Positions 8,320 through 16,774 of a DNA stretch of 64,000 bases are shown one piece after another. The first letter of the stretch is position 1. Each line of letters starts with the position of its first letter. The translations under genes and the position numbers were made by a program. This DNA is from Desulfovibrio piger (GTDB lineage: Bacteria > Desulfobacterota > Desulfovibrionia > Desulfovibrionales > Desulfovibrionaceae), in NCBI RefSeq assembly GCF_951793255.1, contig NZ_OX636706.1:1261001-1325000 (forward strand), read 5' to 3'. Below the pieces are notes generated by a model that saw nothing but the letters and a program-made list of their open reading frames with translations, did no database searches and was not told the DNA's origin.

Positions 8320-9435
8320 CTAGTCGTGGGAGTCGTCTTCCAGCTTGAGGACGTCCTGCCCCAGTGCGTAGCGCATGAGGGAAGGACGCTCCGCGGATTT
8401 TTTCAGGGAGCCGATGATGCGGGTCATGCGGCGGGTGCCTTCCAGCACGCCGCCCAGATGCCCGGCCAGTTCCGTCAGGTCGGCGCGGGCCAGGATCTTT
8501 TCCAGTTCCAGGGCCAGGCGCTGGCCGCGTGAATCCTCGTGGAACTCCGCACGCAGTTCGCGGGAAAGGCGCAGGGCACGGGAAAGGTTGTTGTCGATGT
8601 CTTCCACCAGCTCGCCGCAGTATTCGGCCTGGTTGCGCATGATGTTCAGGGCATTGTTGCCGTAGTGGGCCATGGCGCCGGCGGCCTTTTCCAGCGTGTC
8701 GCGGGCCACGGCCAGGCGGCGGCCCGTGGTCAGGGACACGATGCGGGCGCATTTGGACAGGAAGTGGGCGTCGTACATCTCGAAGCCGTATTCCCGCTGG
8801 GTGTAGAGCAGCACCAGGCCGAAGGGCGGCCGGTCGTTGCGTTCGCGCAGCACGAAGGCCAGACGGGAACGGTAGCCCGCCTTGTAGACCACGCAGTCGA
8901 AGGACTCGCCGCCGCGTTCGATGCCCCGCAGGTTGTTGGACACCACATGCCGGGCCGAGCCTTCCTTGACCGTGCGCATGACCGGGTGGTTGCGGATGCC
9001 TTCTTCCAGGGCGGGGACCACCATGGGGATGCCGCCGCCGTCACGGCGCGCGGCGGCCTGCACCACCCACTCGCCCTGGGGGTTGCGCAGACGGCAGACA
9101 TAGAGGTCGGCATGCAGGGCATGGACCAGGATCTCGGCGCTCTGGCGCAGCACTTCTCCGGGGGGCGCCATATGGTCGGCCATGGAGAGCAGGTCGTTGG
9201 AGACACGCAGCAGGGTCTCCGTCTCGCTCTGCATGGCGGCGACGGAGGAGAGCAGCTGGAGCAGCGAGCGCCAGCTGCGCAGGGGCACGGCCCGCACATC
9301 GGGCTGGTAGCCGCGCTTCAGGGAGCGGTAGGCGGCCCGGATAAGGGCGATGATGGCAGGACGCACTTCGGGCGGCGCGTGTCTGACGATCTCGGTGATG
9401 GCTTCGCGCGGGGTGCGCAGGGAGTGGTATGACAC
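8320..9435 (-). CDS. GAF-domain protein with histidine-kinase-like dimerisation helix but no ATPase domain
   Basis: This is a cytosolic protein of 371 residues. Residues 1-85 are helical. Residues 90-235 resemble a GAF sensory domain. From about 245 two long helices resemble a DHp/HisKA hairpin: AMAHYGNNALNIMRN, with the candidate phospho-acceptor His at about residue 257, is similar to the AHxxNN box of NtrB-like kinases. No HATPase N, G1 or G2 motifs follow, and the protein ends about 115 residues later. It may therefore be phosphorylated in trans or act as a dimerisation/sensory partner. The GTG start at 9435 is chosen because the only upstream in-frame start (TTG) lies inside the predicted promoter. 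No partner response regulator is adjacent. Domain calls are by eye and moderately secure. Confidence 0.6.
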   Translation of the reverse strand: MSYHSLRTPREAITEIVRHAPPEVRPAIIALIRAAYRSLKRGYQPDVRAVPLRSWRSLLQLLSSVAAMQSETETLLRVSNDLLSMADHMAPPGEVLRQSAEILVHALHADLYVCRLRNPQGEWVVQAAARRDGGGIPMVVPALEEGIRNHPVMRTVKEGSARHVVSNNLRGIERGGESFDCVVYKAGYRSRLAFVLRERNDRPPFGLVLLYTQREYGFEMYDAHFLSKCARIVSLTTGRRLAVARDTLEKAAGAMAHYGNNALNIMRNQAEYCGELVEDIDNNLSRALRLSRELRAEFHEDSRGQRLALELEKILARADLTELAGHLGGVLEGTRRMTRIIGSLKKSAERPSLMRYALGQDVLKLEDDSHD

Positions 9436-9495
9436 GAAAATTCTCGCTTGGCGGCAGGTCCGCCCTGAAGATCTTATGAAATAAGGACAACGTTC

Positions 9496-9523
9496 AGAAT
9501 AACAATATCGCAACCTTTGTCAA
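9496..9523 (-). promoter_or_regulatory. Sigma-70 promoter of the GAF-domain gene
   Basis: The minus strand has a perfect TTGACA (9518-9523), 16 bp, then TATTCT (9496-9501), in an AT-rich island 60-90 bp upstream of the GTG start. It supports the shorter start for that gene. Confidence 0.65.
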
Positions 9524-9672
9524 TGCGCGCGCCGTCTTGCACGAGGTCCCGTCCCGGCCGTACGCCGGAGCGGGGCGGCGGAAAAGAGTTGAGTCCCGGA
9601 ACAAAACATCGTACAAGCAGGCCATTCAGACTGAAACCGCACATCTTGCGGATGATCCAAGGAGAACTCCCC

Positions 9673-10317
9673 ATGCGTATTCGTTTCCTCGTCCTTTCCC
9701 TGCTCGTCCTCTGCCTCGCCGTCAGCGGCTGCCAGCAGACCCAGGAACCCGCCGTCAAGGTCGGCGTGGTCGATATGAACCGCCTGCTGCGTGACAGCGA
9801 GCCCGGCAAGGAAGCCAGCCGCTTCCTGGAAGGCATGCAGAAAGAGATCCAGCAGCAGATCGACGACGTGCAGGCCCGTCTGGGCAAAGACCCCGAGAAC
9901 GAAGCCCTGCAGCGTGAACTGCAGGCCATCTACATGGGTGGCCAGCAGCGCATCAACGCCGAACAGCAGAACGTGGTCAGCCAGCTGCTGGACCTGACCC
10001 AGCGTCTGGTGAACAACTACCGCAAGGCCAACGGCCTGAGCGTGGTGCTGGGCACGGACGTGGCCGTGGCCTATGATCCCGCCCTGGACGTGACCAATGC
10101 CCTGCTGGACGAAATGAACAAGCAGAAGGTCAACTTCGTGTCCGTGAGCAACCCCCAGCCCGAAGCTCCCGCCGCGGCCGAAGCTCCCGCCGACGAAGCG
10201 CCCGCCAAGGCCGCCCAGGACACCAAGGCCGCGGAGAAGCCCGCTGAAAAGCCCGCTCCCGCCGCCGAAAAGCCCGCTGCCGAAAAGGCCGCTCCGGCCG
10301 AAGCCAAGGCCAAGTAG
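9673..10317 (+). CDS. OmpH/Skp-like periplasmic lipoprotein with Ala/Pro/Lys-rich tail
   Basis: The 214-residue product begins with a lipoprotein signal peptide ending in a LAVSGC lipobox (Cys 20). Residues 28-140 (KVGVVDMNRLLRDSEPGKEA, then coiled-coil helices rich in Q, E and R) match the OmpH/Skp family of trimeric periplasmic chaperones. The C-terminal 55 residues are a low-complexity run of APAEK/AAEKPA repeats, probably disordered and possibly spanning the cell wall region. Skp is normally soluble, so the lipid anchor is notable, as is the absence of bamA or lpx neighbours. An AGGAG ribosome site precedes the ATG. It forms a single-gene unit ending at a strong terminator. Confidence 0.8.
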   Translation: MRIRFLVLSLLVLCLAVSGCQQTQEPAVKVGVVDMNRLLRDSEPGKEASRFLEGMQKEIQQQIDDVQARLGKDPENEALQRELQAIYMGGQQRINAEQQNVVSQLLDLTQRLVNNYRKANGLSVVLGTDVAVAYDPALDVTNALLDEMNKQKVNFVSVSNPQPEAPAAAEAPADEAPAKAAQDTKAAEKPAEKPAPAAEKPAAEKAAPAEAKAK

Positions 10318-10340
10318 CCCCAGTCTTCGATGCTATCCAA

Positions 10341-10368
10341 GAGCCCCGGTCCTTCCGGGGCTCTTTTT
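10341..10368 (+). terminator. Rho-independent terminator
   Basis: A 9-bp stem GAGCCCCGG / CCGGGGCTC is followed directly by TTTTTG, 23 bp after the OmpH-like gene. Confidence 0.9.
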
Positions 10369-10427
10369 GTCTCTTCCGTCCGGCGGCATCCAGGTGCCGC
10401 ACGGCGGGAGGTATTTTTGAGGGAACA

Positions 10428-11123
10428 ATGAAAGACTTTGAAAAATTCATCGACGGTTTCAGGAACTTCCGCCGCTTCTACTTCGATGCGGAAAACGACT
10501 ACTACACGTCCCTGAACAAGGGGCAACATCCCAAGGCCATCGTCATCGCCTGCAGCGATTCCCGTGCCGATCCGGCCCTGCTCATGGGCTGCGACCCGGG
10601 CGACATCTTCGTGGTGCGCAACGTGGCCAACCTGGTGCCCCATGCCGACGACGCCCTGCGTCGCGATGCCGTGCTGGCCGTGCTGGAATACGGGGTGCAC
10701 CACCTCAAGGTGGAGCATATCATCGTGCTGGGGCACTCCGGCTGCGGCGGCATCCAGGCCCTGCTGAACCCCGAATCGCTGCATGACGAGAGCTTCGTGG
10801 CCAACTGGGTCTCCATGGCCGCGCCCGCCCTGGAACGGATGCGCGAGGACGTGCGCGACGAGAGCCCGGCCGACCGGCAGCGCCACTGCGAAGAGGCCGC
10901 CATCCTGGTCTCCATCGACAACCTGCTCTCCTACCCCTGGATCCAGGAACGGGTGGCCGCCCACGAGCTGTCGCTGCACGCCTGGTATTTCGACATGTCG
11001 CAGGGCTCCCTGCTGGCCTATTTCCCGGACAGCGAGACCTTCGAGCCCCTGGTGGCCCACTGCCGCCAGTGCGGGGCCCTGGACGCCGCCTGTGGCTGCC
11101 ATGCGCATGGCGTCCAAGCCTAG
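10428..11123 (+). CDS. Beta-class carbonic anhydrase
   Basis: This zinc enzyme interconverts CO2 and bicarbonate. The 231-residue product has the beta-class motifs: ACSDSRADP (zinc Cys and catalytic Asp-Arg pair, near residue 42-50), GDIFVVRNVANLVP, and VLGHSGCGGI (zinc His and Cys, near residue 102-110). The C-terminal end adds an unusual Cys-rich stretch, HCRQCGALDAACGCHAHG, which could bind a second metal. It is transcribed from its own leader with a GAGGGAA ribosome site. In a sulfate reducer growing on lactate or H2/CO2 it could supply bicarbonate or help anion exchange, but no partner gene is adjacent. Confidence 0.93.
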   Translation: MKDFEKFIDGFRNFRRFYFDAENDYYTSLNKGQHPKAIVIACSDSRADPALLMGCDPGDIFVVRNVANLVPHADDALRRDAVLAVLEYGVHHLKVEHIIVLGHSGCGGIQALLNPESLHDESFVANWVSMAAPALERMREDVRDESPADRQRHCEEAAILVSIDNLLSYPWIQERVAAHELSLHAWYFDMSQGSLLAYFPDSETFEPLVAHCRQCGALDAACGCHAHGVQA

Positions 11124-11144
11124 GACAGGCCCGGCGCCTGTCCT
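11122..11144 (+). terminator. Hairpin overlapping the carbonic anhydrase stop codon
   Basis: Stem AGGACAGG / CCTGTCCT with a 7-nt loop starts inside the TAG stop and has no T-run. Its core, GGACAGG/CCTGTCC, is the same as in the hairpin at the selB stop. Confidence 0.4.
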
Positions 11145-11312
11145 CCCCATACGCTGAGAAATGGCCCGGCAGTACGGATGCAGGGCCTGTCCCGGATGGC
11201 GGCAAGGCCGCTGTCCGGCAGGCTCCCCCGTGCTGTCCCGGGCTTTTTTATGGTGCCCGGTTTTGTAGCCTGCGCTTCTGGACATCCGCCCGGGAGAAGC
11301 ATAAGCAAGGGC

Positions 11313-12293
11313 ATGATCGAAGCATTTTCCGCCGTTGTTCCTGTGTTCCTGCTCATCGGTCTGGGCGTCTGCCTGGATCTTTTCCGGGCCCTGCCCGAGA
11401 ACGCCAACCAGACCCTGAGCCTCTATGTCCTCAACGTGGCCCTGCCGCTGCTGCTGTTCCAGATCATGGCCACCGCGCCCCTGGAGAGCTTTGCGCATCC
11501 GCAGTTCTGGCTGGGCGTCATCGCCGCGCAGTTCCTCATCTACGGGGTCTGTTACGCGGCCGACCGCATCCTGGCCCGCCACGACAGCGCGGCGGCGACC
11601 GTGACGGCCCTGGGCGGCTGTTTCTGCAATGCCGCCTTCGTGGGCATCCCCGTCATCACCAGTGCCCTGCCGGGCAATGCCGAGGCCCTGTTCGTGGCCG
11701 GCCTGTTCACCATCACGCCCAATCTTCTGTTCGTGGTGGGGCAGGTGCAGCTGGCCGCGCATGATCCTTCCCGCTCCATGCCGCAGGGGCGCAAGGCCGT
11801 GCTTTTGCATGTGCTGCGCTATTCGCTGCTGTACAATGCCGTGTTCTGGGGCATGGCGGGCGGCGTGCTGGTCTCGGCCCTGGGGCTGGGCCTGTGGGAT
11901 CCGCTGAACAGGGCCGCCGAGCTGGTGGGCCATACGGCCGCCCCCTGTATGCTCGTGACCCTGGGCCTGACCCTGCGGGAACGGCTGGCCGTGGTCCTGC
12001 GGCACGCGGGCGGCCATGCGCTGCTGCGCCAGACGGCCCTGCAGATCTGCAAGCTGGTGGTGCAGCCCCTGGTCTGCTGGGGCATCCTGGCCGCGCTGGG
12101 CGTGGAAGGCCTGTGGCTGGCCGTTTCGGTCATCATGGCCGCTTCCGGCTCCGCCCTGGTGGTCCCCGTGCTGGCGGACGTGCACCATGCCGGTCCTGAG
12201 GAGGCGACCCTGACGGCCCTGGTCTCCAATGGTCTGAGCCTGTTCTCGCTGAGTTTCTTCATCTGGGTGATGCGTCTGCTGGGCCATATCTGA
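11313..12293 (+). CDS. AEC-family transporter, paralogue 1
   Basis: A predicted inner-membrane carrier of the auxin efflux carrier (AEC/BASS-like) family, 326 residues with about ten hydrophobic segments. It begins MIEAFSAVVPVFLLIGLGVC and includes the family hinge region GGCFCNAAFVGIPV. Bacterial members export or import small organic acids such as malate or malonate, but the substrate is not deducible here. It is about half identical by eye to the next gene and aligns end to end with it, so the pair is a tandem duplication. The ATG at 11313 is preferred over an upstream in-frame start because it aligns with the start of the paralogue. A strong terminator follows, so the two copies are separately controlled. 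Confidence 0.85.
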   Translation: MIEAFSAVVPVFLLIGLGVCLDLFRALPENANQTLSLYVLNVALPLLLFQIMATAPLESFAHPQFWLGVIAAQFLIYGVCYAADRILARHDSAAATVTALGGCFCNAAFVGIPVITSALPGNAEALFVAGLFTITPNLLFVVGQVQLAAHDPSRSMPQGRKAVLLHVLRYSLLYNAVFWGMAGGVLVSALGLGLWDPLNRAAELVGHTAAPCMLVTLGLTLRERLAVVLRHAGGHALLRQTALQICKLVVQPLVCWGILAALGVEGLWLAVSVIMAASGSALVVPVLADVHHAGPEEATLTALVSNGLSLFSLSFFIWVMRLLGHI

Positions 12294-12428
12294 TGTGCCC
12301 CGGCCGTCTTTTGCCGTGTCGGTGTCCTGACTGGGGATGCAGGGGCGGCAGAGGGGCGTCTGCCGAAGTGCGCCCTGCGGGGCTTTGTTCTGTAAGGCGC
12401 TCCACACTGCTGGATAAAATTCTATCGA

Positions 12429-12452
12429 AGCCCGGTCGATACCGGGCTTTTT
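12429..12452 (+). terminator. Rho-independent terminator between the two AEC genes
   Basis: An 8-bp stem AGCCCGGT / ACCGGGCT with a 4-nt loop is followed by a short T-run. Confidence 0.85.
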
Positions 12453-12465
12453 CAATAGGTTATAT

Positions 12466-12487
12466 ATTGTTTGGTTAAACAAACAAT
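12466..12487. promoter_or_regulatory. 22-bp perfect palindrome, candidate operator of AEC paralogue 2
   Basis: ATTGTTTG-N6-CAAACAAT is a perfect AT-rich dyad lying between the terminator and the second AEC gene, beside a TATATT element (12461-12468) that could be a -10 box. The position suggests a repressor or activator site. The binding family is unknown. Confidence 0.55.
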
Positions 12488-12582
12488 TTTCTGGACAAGC
12501 GGAGGAAAGAGGCGCATCTTTCCCCTCACCGCAAGCGACATCCTCCGGGAGAGCCACACTACGGTCCGCATGGAGGTGTCGT

Positions 12583-13557
12583 ATGGAAGCATTCTACGCT
12601 GTTCTTCCTGTCTTTCTGCTCATAGCCGTGGGGGCTGCGGTCCACATGACCGACGTGCTGCCGGAGAATACCGGCGCGGCCATGGGCCTTTATGTGCTCA
12701 AGCTGGCCCTGCCCGTGCTCATGCTGCATATCCTGTCCGGTGCGAGCCGTCTGGATCTGGCCCACGGCGGTTTCTGGCTGGGCGTCATCGGGGCGCAGAT
12801 GCTGTGCTATCTGCTGGGCTACGCCGTGGACAGGCTTTTTTCCCGGCGGGGGACGGGCCCGGCCATCATCTCCGGCCTGGCCTGCAGCGCCAGCAACACG
12901 GCCTTCGTGGGCCTGCCCATCGTGGCCGGCCTGCTGCCGGGCAATCACGAAGCCATGGTGGTGGCCGGGCTGGCGGCCCTGACGCCCAATGTGGTGGTCA
13001 TCATGGCCCAGATCCGCATGGACTGTCTGGCAGGTTCCGCGGCCTGGGGCGACGGCCGGGGCCGCATCTGGAAGCTGCTGCGCCTGTTCCTGCTGGGCAA
13101 CCCCCTGCTTCTGGCCACGCTGGCGGGCCTTGCCCTGGCCTGCTCGGGGCTGGGGCTGTGGCAGCCGCTGGATCACGCCGCGGCGCTCATCGGCAGTACG
13201 GCCGCGCCCTGCATGCTGCTGGCCCTGGGCTTCGACCTGCGCCAGAAGCTGGTGCTGGCCCTGCGCCGCAACGGCGGGCATACGGTGGTCCGGCAGACCT
13301 GGCTCCTGCTGTGCAAGCTGGGCATCCATCCCCTGATCTGCTGGGGCATCATGCATCTGGCAGGCCTGCCGCCGCTTTGGCTGGGCGTAGCCGTGCTCAT
13401 GTCCGCCACCGGTACGGCCCTGGTGGCTTCGGTGCTGGCCGAGGTCTACAGCGCCGTGCCCGAAGAGGCGGCCCTGACCGCCGTACTGAGCAATGCCGCC
13501 AGCATGGTCAGCCTGATGCTGTTCATCTTTCTGCTGCAGGGGGCGGGCTGCCTGTAG
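12583..13557 (+). CDS. AEC-family transporter, paralogue 2
   Basis: A 324-residue inner-membrane carrier with the same architecture as paralogue 1: MEAFYAVLPVFLLIAVGA at the N-terminus, the hinge SASNTAFVGLPIVAGLLPGN and about ten hydrophobic segments. A GGAGGTG ribosome site precedes the ATG. Unlike paralogue 1 it has its own leader with the 22-bp palindrome upstream, so the copies are probably induced under different conditions. Substrate unknown; organic acid export is the family norm. Confidence 0.85.
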   Translation: MEAFYAVLPVFLLIAVGAAVHMTDVLPENTGAAMGLYVLKLALPVLMLHILSGASRLDLAHGGFWLGVIGAQMLCYLLGYAVDRLFSRRGTGPAIISGLACSASNTAFVGLPIVAGLLPGNHEAMVVAGLAALTPNVVVIMAQIRMDCLAGSAAWGDGRGRIWKLLRLFLLGNPLLLATLAGLALACSGLGLWQPLDHAAALIGSTAAPCMLLALGFDLRQKLVLALRRNGGHTVVRQTWLLLCKLGIHPLICWGIMHLAGLPPLWLGVAVLMSATGTALVASVLAEVYSAVPEEAALTAVLSNAASMVSLMLFIFLLQGAGCL

Positions 13558-13560
13558 TGC

Positions 13561-13589
13561 TTGTCAGGAAGGGGGCCGGATTATAGAAT
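13561..13589 (+). promoter_or_regulatory. Sigma-70 promoter of the O-antigen-ligase-like gene
   Basis: TTGTCA (13561-13566), a 17-bp spacer, then TAGAAT (13584-13589), giving a leader of about 100 nt before the ATG at 13699. Confidence 0.6.
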
Positions 13590-13698
13590 AGAGGATATTG
13601 CCGCTTCCCGGGCCCGGTGGTCCCTCTGCTTTGCCTGCTCACAGGCCGTCTTTTTCCGGGCCCGTATCCGACCTTTTTCCCGAGCAAGGAATCTTTTG

Positions 13699-15174
13699 AT
13701 GGATCGTTTCTCCCGTCTGTGCCTATGGGGATCCATGGCGTGTGCCTTTTTGAGCCTGGCTCTGCTGTCGTTCGATGTTTTCCCCTGGTACGAGGTGCCC
13801 TTCATGCCGCCTCGGCCCATGTATCCGTTGGCCTGTGCGGGCATGCTCCTGTTCCTGCTTTCCGGCCGCTGGTATGGCCATATGCGGGAACACCGGGGAC
13901 TGCTGTTTTTATGGGCGGCCCTGCTCGGTTGCAGCGTTCTTTCGACCTGGCTGGGCCTCCAGGGGGTGCCCCACAACATCGCGCCTGCTGTCTGGCTGGG
14001 GCTTGCCCGCTGGTTCATCGTGCCGTTCTGCTTCCTGCTCTGGTGGGCCGTGATGTTCTCCTGCCTGCCGTCCTCCTGCGGCAAACGACTTTTCCAGGCG
14101 GCCCTGCTGGTACTCGGCCTGTCCAATCTTGCCCATATTGTTCTGGAGATCCTGGCCAATCATGGTGCAGAGGGGATCAAGAATTTCCTGGTCAGCATCA
14201 ATCCCTGGTTCCGCATGGAGTGCATCGGTCACGGCTGGTGGCCGCCGCCGTATTTTACCGACAGGGTCAGGGGCCTGTTCGCGGAGCCGTCGCACATGGC
14301 GTTTGGCCTGTTGCCGGTGCTGGGGCTGCTGCTGGCGAAGTGCGCGGGCAATCGTCTCTGGCTGCTGGGGGTCGCGGGCTGGGGGATCGTCATGTGGCAG
14401 AGCAAGGTCCTCACCGGTGCGGTCGCTTTTCTGCTGGCCTGCATCATGGCCGGGGGCCCCTGGTATCTGGCTGCCTGGCGCCGCTACAGCCGCAGAGTCC
14501 TCACTCTGTCCTGTGTTCTGCTTGTCCTGGCTGGTGCCGGGGGCTGGACGCTCCTGCAACCAAAGTTTGAACGCTTTGGAGCTGTGGAACAGGAAACGGA
14601 TTCCATCCTGCGTTTTCTGGAAGACAGCCATGCCGGTCTTTCTCCCCAGTGTCCCGAGCTGCAAGGGGCCTTGGAGCAGAACGGTTCCTTGGGCATACGT
14701 TATGCCTGCACCCGGCTGGATATGGCCGCCGGCCTGTCCCGCGTGCTGGGAACAGGATTTTATCTGCGAGGATTCTACTGGCAGCCGCTGGATACATGCA
14801 GCCTGGAGCGGGGCAGCGAGCTGCGTGGTTTCGTTCTGCAGGCCAAGGGAAACAAGCTGCGCCGGGTACCGCCGCTGAATGAATATTCTGTCCTGCTCGC
14901 GGAGTTCGGGGTCCCCGGTCTGCTCCTGTTCCTGGGGCTGTGCGGCATGCTGCTCTGGAGGAGCGTGCGTTTTGCCGCCCGGAACCGGGACTGGTATGTG
15001 TACGCCATGGCCTGTGCTTTTATGGGGATGCTGGGGGCGTTCATCTCCACAGGGCTCATGAATGCTCTGGTCTTCACCTTCTTCGCCGGCTATCTGTACG
15101 CCATCAGCGGGCAACGTCATGGCGCCACTTCCGGAGCCGGAAGCACGCAGGTCCCGCAGCCGGCGCGCGGGTAG
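13699..15174 (+). CDS. O-antigen ligase/polymerase-like integral membrane protein
   Basis: A 491-residue protein with about ten to twelve hydrophobic segments and one large non-membrane loop at about residues 280-400. The segment FAEPSHMAFGLLPVLGLLLA and the later NEYSVLLAEFGVPGLLLFLGL resemble the conserved regions flanking the periplasmic loop of WaaL/Wzy-type proteins, which join or polymerise lipid-linked sugars. The loop is Cys-containing (QCPELQG, YACTRLDM, LDTCSLERG). The ATG at 13699 has an AAGGA ribosome site 8 bp upstream. No other polysaccharide genes are adjacent, so it is an orphan; its partners may lie elsewhere. The family call is moderately secure and the precise reaction is unknown. 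Confidence 0.65.
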   Translation: MDRFSRLCLWGSMACAFLSLALLSFDVFPWYEVPFMPPRPMYPLACAGMLLFLLSGRWYGHMREHRGLLFLWAALLGCSVLSTWLGLQGVPHNIAPAVWLGLARWFIVPFCFLLWWAVMFSCLPSSCGKRLFQAALLVLGLSNLAHIVLEILANHGAEGIKNFLVSINPWFRMECIGHGWWPPPYFTDRVRGLFAEPSHMAFGLLPVLGLLLAKCAGNRLWLLGVAGWGIVMWQSKVLTGAVAFLLACIMAGGPWYLAAWRRYSRRVLTLSCVLLVLAGAGGWTLLQPKFERFGAVEQETDSILRFLEDSHAGLSPQCPELQGALEQNGSLGIRYACTRLDMAAGLSRVLGTGFYLRGFYWQPLDTCSLERGSELRGFVLQAKGNKLRRVPPLNEYSVLLAEFGVPGLLLFLGLCGMLLWRSVRFAARNRDWYVYAMACAFMGMLGAFISTGLMNALVFTFFAGYLYAISGQRHGATSGAGSTQVPQPARG

Positions 15175-15236
15175 CCGGAGAGGGCAGGCGGGGGCGTTCA
15201 GAAAAGGCACACGTTCGTTAGGCGTGCGTCGCTGGA

Positions 15237-16736
15237 TCAGTCGTCCAGCGCGGCGCAGGCGTCTTCCTGCTGGCCGCGGTAGAGCAGCTCGTCGGTCATC
15301 TCCAGCAGTTCGCCCACGATGCCGCCCCCGGTCATGGGATGCCCGAACAGGGCCTCGCGCTGGTTGGTGAGGCCGCGCCGGTCCACGGCGTCGGGCATGG
15401 TGGGGGAGAGGGTCTCGCGCAGGCGGCAGGCCAGCAGATAGCCCTCGGCGCCGGGCAGGAAGATGTCCGTGAGGGCCGCGAAGCGGGCGCGCATGCCGTC
15501 CCAGGCGGCCAGGGTGTCCGGGCCGGGACGCAGGCCGCAGAGCACGCGCAGGGACGAATACAGGTTGTTGCAGACCGCGCCGGGCAGGCCGGGGCGCCAG
15601 CCCCAGAGCCAGGGGGTGCGTTCGAAAAAGAGGTTGTGCTCCACGCCCAGATCCAGCAGCTCGCGCATGCCGTGCAGCAGGGTGCGCAGGGGGGCCGTCT
15701 GCGGCGTGTCGGGCCAGCGGAACGCGGCCTTGCGGTGCAGGTCCCAGGCGGGCACCAGCTCGCGCTGCGGCGCAAGACCGGCCAGCACGCGCAGCAGATG
15801 GGCCAGCCAGGCATTGGCATCGGGGCTGTCCGGGGTCTCCAGATGGGAATAGCTGAGGACGTAGCGGCCTTGGCCGTAATTGCCCGCCACCATCAGGGGC
15901 TGGCCGTCGAGGAAGTCCGCCGAGACGTTGACCCCGTACAGGTCCTTCCAGGCTTCGAAGACAGGGGCAGGGATGCGGCTCAGGGGCAGGTCGGCCAGCC
16001 AGAAGTCCGTATCCGGCTGACGGTAGGAGGCCAGGATGCTGACCCGTTCGTCGGCTTCCGGGGCGAAGCGGCCGGGCCACCAGACGGGCAGGGACGGCAC
16101 GTGGCCATCATCCCGGGGCGGGCGGCAGTTGCCGCAATGGCGGCAGTCGTCGTCATGGCCGTGGGCGCAGCCGCGCCAGTGCGGCGGCACCAGGGCGCAC
16201 GCCTCGTCGCCCAGCGGCGGGCGCAGCGGATCGGGAGCAGCCCCGTCCGGGAAGGCTTTGGGAAAATCCGGCCGCACGGCGGGCAGGTCGCGTGCCATGC
16301 AGGAGCGCACCCGCATGTGGGCATGGCCGGAGATGAGATGGTGCAGACGCTCGGGATAGGGCGCGCGGCCCCAGGGGCAGAGCCCCAGCCCGTCCTGGCT
16401 GCGGTGCTGGCTCAGGGCCAGTCCGGCGCCGCCGCAAAAGCCCAGGTAACGGCCGCCTTCGGCCAGATAGTCGCGCACGGCCTGCCGCCCCTTCTCGCCC
16501 AGGGCCCGCGCCTTGAGCCGGGCGTTGCCGCCGGGGACAAGCAGGAGCGGGGCCGCTCCCCGTTCCTTGCCGGGCGTGCCCTGCGGGCATGGCTTGCGAA
16601 AAAGCGCGCCATTGGCTATGTCTTGTCCCTTGACCAGACGACAGGGCAGTCCCAGCGCGCACAGGGCGCGCCAGACCATAAGGCCCCAGATATGGGACGC
16701 GTCCCAAAGAATACATACAGGGTTGGCGGCACACAT
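15237..16736 (-). CDS. BPL_N-domain (amidotransferase-fold) protein
   Basis: A 499-residue cytosolic protein. Residues 1-110 match the N-terminal domain of fungal-type biotin-protein ligases (BPL_N), a class I amidotransferase-like fold: CILWDASHIWG, LLVPGGNARLK and GRYLGFCGGAGLALS, with the nucleophile-elbow Cys in GFCGGAG. The ligase catalytic domain is absent. A second conserved part, NYGQGRYVLSYSHLETPDSPDANAW (written here in pieces: NYGQGRYVLSYSHLE, then TPDSPDANAW), resembles the region of such proteins that closes the domain. Between them an insertion GCAHGHDDDCRHCGNCRP is rich in Cys and His and may bind metal. The function is unknown. The gene is divergent from valS with only 38 bp between the starts, and no good ribosome site is visible. 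Confidence 0.65.
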   Translation of the reverse strand: MCAANPVCILWDASHIWGLMVWRALCALGLPCRLVKGQDIANGALFRKPCPQGTPGKERGAAPLLLVPGGNARLKARALGEKGRQAVRDYLAEGGRYLGFCGGAGLALSQHRSQDGLGLCPWGRAPYPERLHHLISGHAHMRVRSCMARDLPAVRPDFPKAFPDGAAPDPLRPPLGDEACALVPPHWRGCAHGHDDDCRHCGNCRPPRDDGHVPSLPVWWPGRFAPEADERVSILASYRQPDTDFWLADLPLSRIPAPVFEAWKDLYGVNVSADFLDGQPLMVAGNYGQGRYVLSYSHLETPDSPDANAWLAHLLRVLAGLAPQRELVPAWDLHRKAAFRWPDTPQTAPLRTLLHGMRELLDLGVEHNLFFERTPWLWGWRPGLPGAVCNNLYSSLRVLCGLRPGPDTLAAWDGMRARFAALTDIFLPGAEGYLLACRLRETLSPTMPDAVDRRGLTNQREALFGHPMTGGGIVGELLEMTDELLYRGQQEDACAALDD

Positions 16737-16774
16737 AACAGCGTACTATGGCCGCCTTTCATGGAGAAAGCAAG

